A stretch of 15,100 bases of DNA. It comes from Pseudomonadota bacterium. Lineage in GTDB: Bacteria; Pseudomonadota; Alphaproteobacteria; Sphingomonadales; Sphingomonadaceae. Under the pieces are notes generated by a model. It saw nothing but the letters and a program-made list of their open reading frames with translations, was not told the origin of the DNA and did no database searches. Numbering within the stretch: the first letter of the stretch is position 1; each line of letters starts with the position of its first letter. The stretch is from NCBI GenBank assembly GCA_023433445.1, contig JAEZCS010000072.1, positions 1-15,100 of the forward strand. Direction: 5' to 3'. Below, in pieces: positions 14,614-15,100 of this stretch. Made by a program: the position numbers and the translations under genes.

Positions 14614-15100
14614 CTATTGTTTTTCCAGATCCCGATAGGCTGCCGCGACGATTTCCGGCCGCATGCTGCCATTCAACCAGGATGGCCAAAATTGCGTCAA
14701 ATACAACAGGAAGAACTTGCGCTCGGGGTCCATCCAGCACGCCGTCCCCGCCGCGCCCGGCCAGCCAAACACTCCTGCGGGCGCCGCGCCGGGCCAATCG
14801 AACGTACCATTGGTCTGCTCGCTATGTTTCAAAGAGACAGACATTCCCGCCCCCATCCCTACGTTGGACAGCGTGGAGCCAATGGGCAGGTCTACATGCT
14901 TTACGGCTTCAGGCAGCAGGTTCGACCGGACGAGCCGCACCGTCTCCGGCTTCAAAAGGCGGACGCCATCCAGCTCGCCTTCGTTGACCAGCATGGCGGC
15001 GAACCGACAATAGTCGTGCGCTGTCGACACCAGGCCACCGCCACCAGATGGATAATAGGGCCGCGCGTAGACACTGTCCGCCGCATCATCGGCCAGCGTC
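14614..15100 (-). CDS. Serine hydrolase, class C beta-lactamase/esterase family, C-terminal part, cut by window edge
   Basis: The last 161 residues of a beta-lactamase-fold hydrolase; the N-terminal part with the SxxK nucleophile lies beyond the right edge. The frame continues through the edge: residues before the first GTG read DSVYARPYYPSGGGGLVSTA, so that GTG is not the true start. YPSGGGGLVSTAHDYCRFAA and MLVNEGELDGVRLLKPETV are typical of EstB-like serine hydrolases (GGGLxSTAxDYxRF). FGWPGAAGTACWMDPER is the region equivalent to the third active-site motif (KTG in beta-lactamases, GWxGxxGT here). An esterase or peptidase-like activity is more likely than beta-lactam resistance. It precedes the SDR gene by 17 bases in the same direction. 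Ends EKQ, stop TAG. Confidence 0.85.
   Translation of the reverse strand, partial: TLADDAADSVYARPYYPSGGGGLVSTAHDYCRFAAMLVNEGELDGVRLLKPETVRLVRSNLLPEAVKHVDLPIGSTLSNVGMGAGMSVSLKHSEQTNGTFDWPGAAPAGVFGWPGAAGTACWMDPERKFFLLYLTQFWPSWLNGSMRPEIVAAAYRDLEKQ

Overview
The window looks like the chromosome of an alphaproteobacterium of the Sphingomonadaceae (Sphingobium / Novosphingobium / Sphingopyxis type). This is inferred from the GC-rich coding bias, the TonB-dependent receptor style, the PAS sensor start, the small exported protein and the mix of TetR regulators with catabolic enzymes. No rRNA, tRNA, CRISPR array, transposase or phage gene is visible.

Layout, left to right. 1-1170: the N-terminal part of a PAS sensor (minus strand, not in any ATG-started frame because it begins with GTG) and a 103-residue unknown protein. 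1171-4035: an acetyl-CoA acetyltransferase-type thiolase (minus) divergent from a TetR regulator, followed by a second TetR regulator. 4045-5301: an MFS transporter, convergent with the second TetR gene and 9 bp from it. 5508-8063: a large TonB-dependent outer-membrane receptor with a clear terminator behind it. 8064-8426: a 363-bp non-coding stretch that carries the receptor's likely promoter, with two palindromes. 8427-9677: an unusual regulator made of two complete TetR units in one chain. 9799-13251: a tight plus-strand operon of a TauD-type Fe(II)/2-oxoglutarate dioxygenase, a Coq4-family protein and an amidohydrolase of the N-acyl-D-amino-acid deacylase type. 13439-13720: a small exported protein. 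13802-15100: a minus-strand pair, a class C beta-lactamase-type serine hydrolase (cut by the window edge) followed by an SDR oxidoreductase.

How the parts may work together (inference): the receptor and the MFS permease would bring a small organic molecule across the two membranes. The hydrolases (amidohydrolase, serine hydrolase), the oxidative enzymes (dioxygenase, Coq4-like, SDR) and the thiolase would process it. The TetR proteins would sense the substrate or its acyl-CoA products. The substrate cannot be read from the sequence.

The most notable unit is 8427-13251. A double TetR protein is divergent from the dioxygenase / Coq4-like / amidohydrolase operon, and a perfect 9+9 bp palindrome lies between them, placed to control both promoters. 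The Coq4-like protein keeps the metal motif HDxxH-x11-E but stands beside no ubiquinone gene, so the operon may encode an undescribed oxidative or decarboxylating step.
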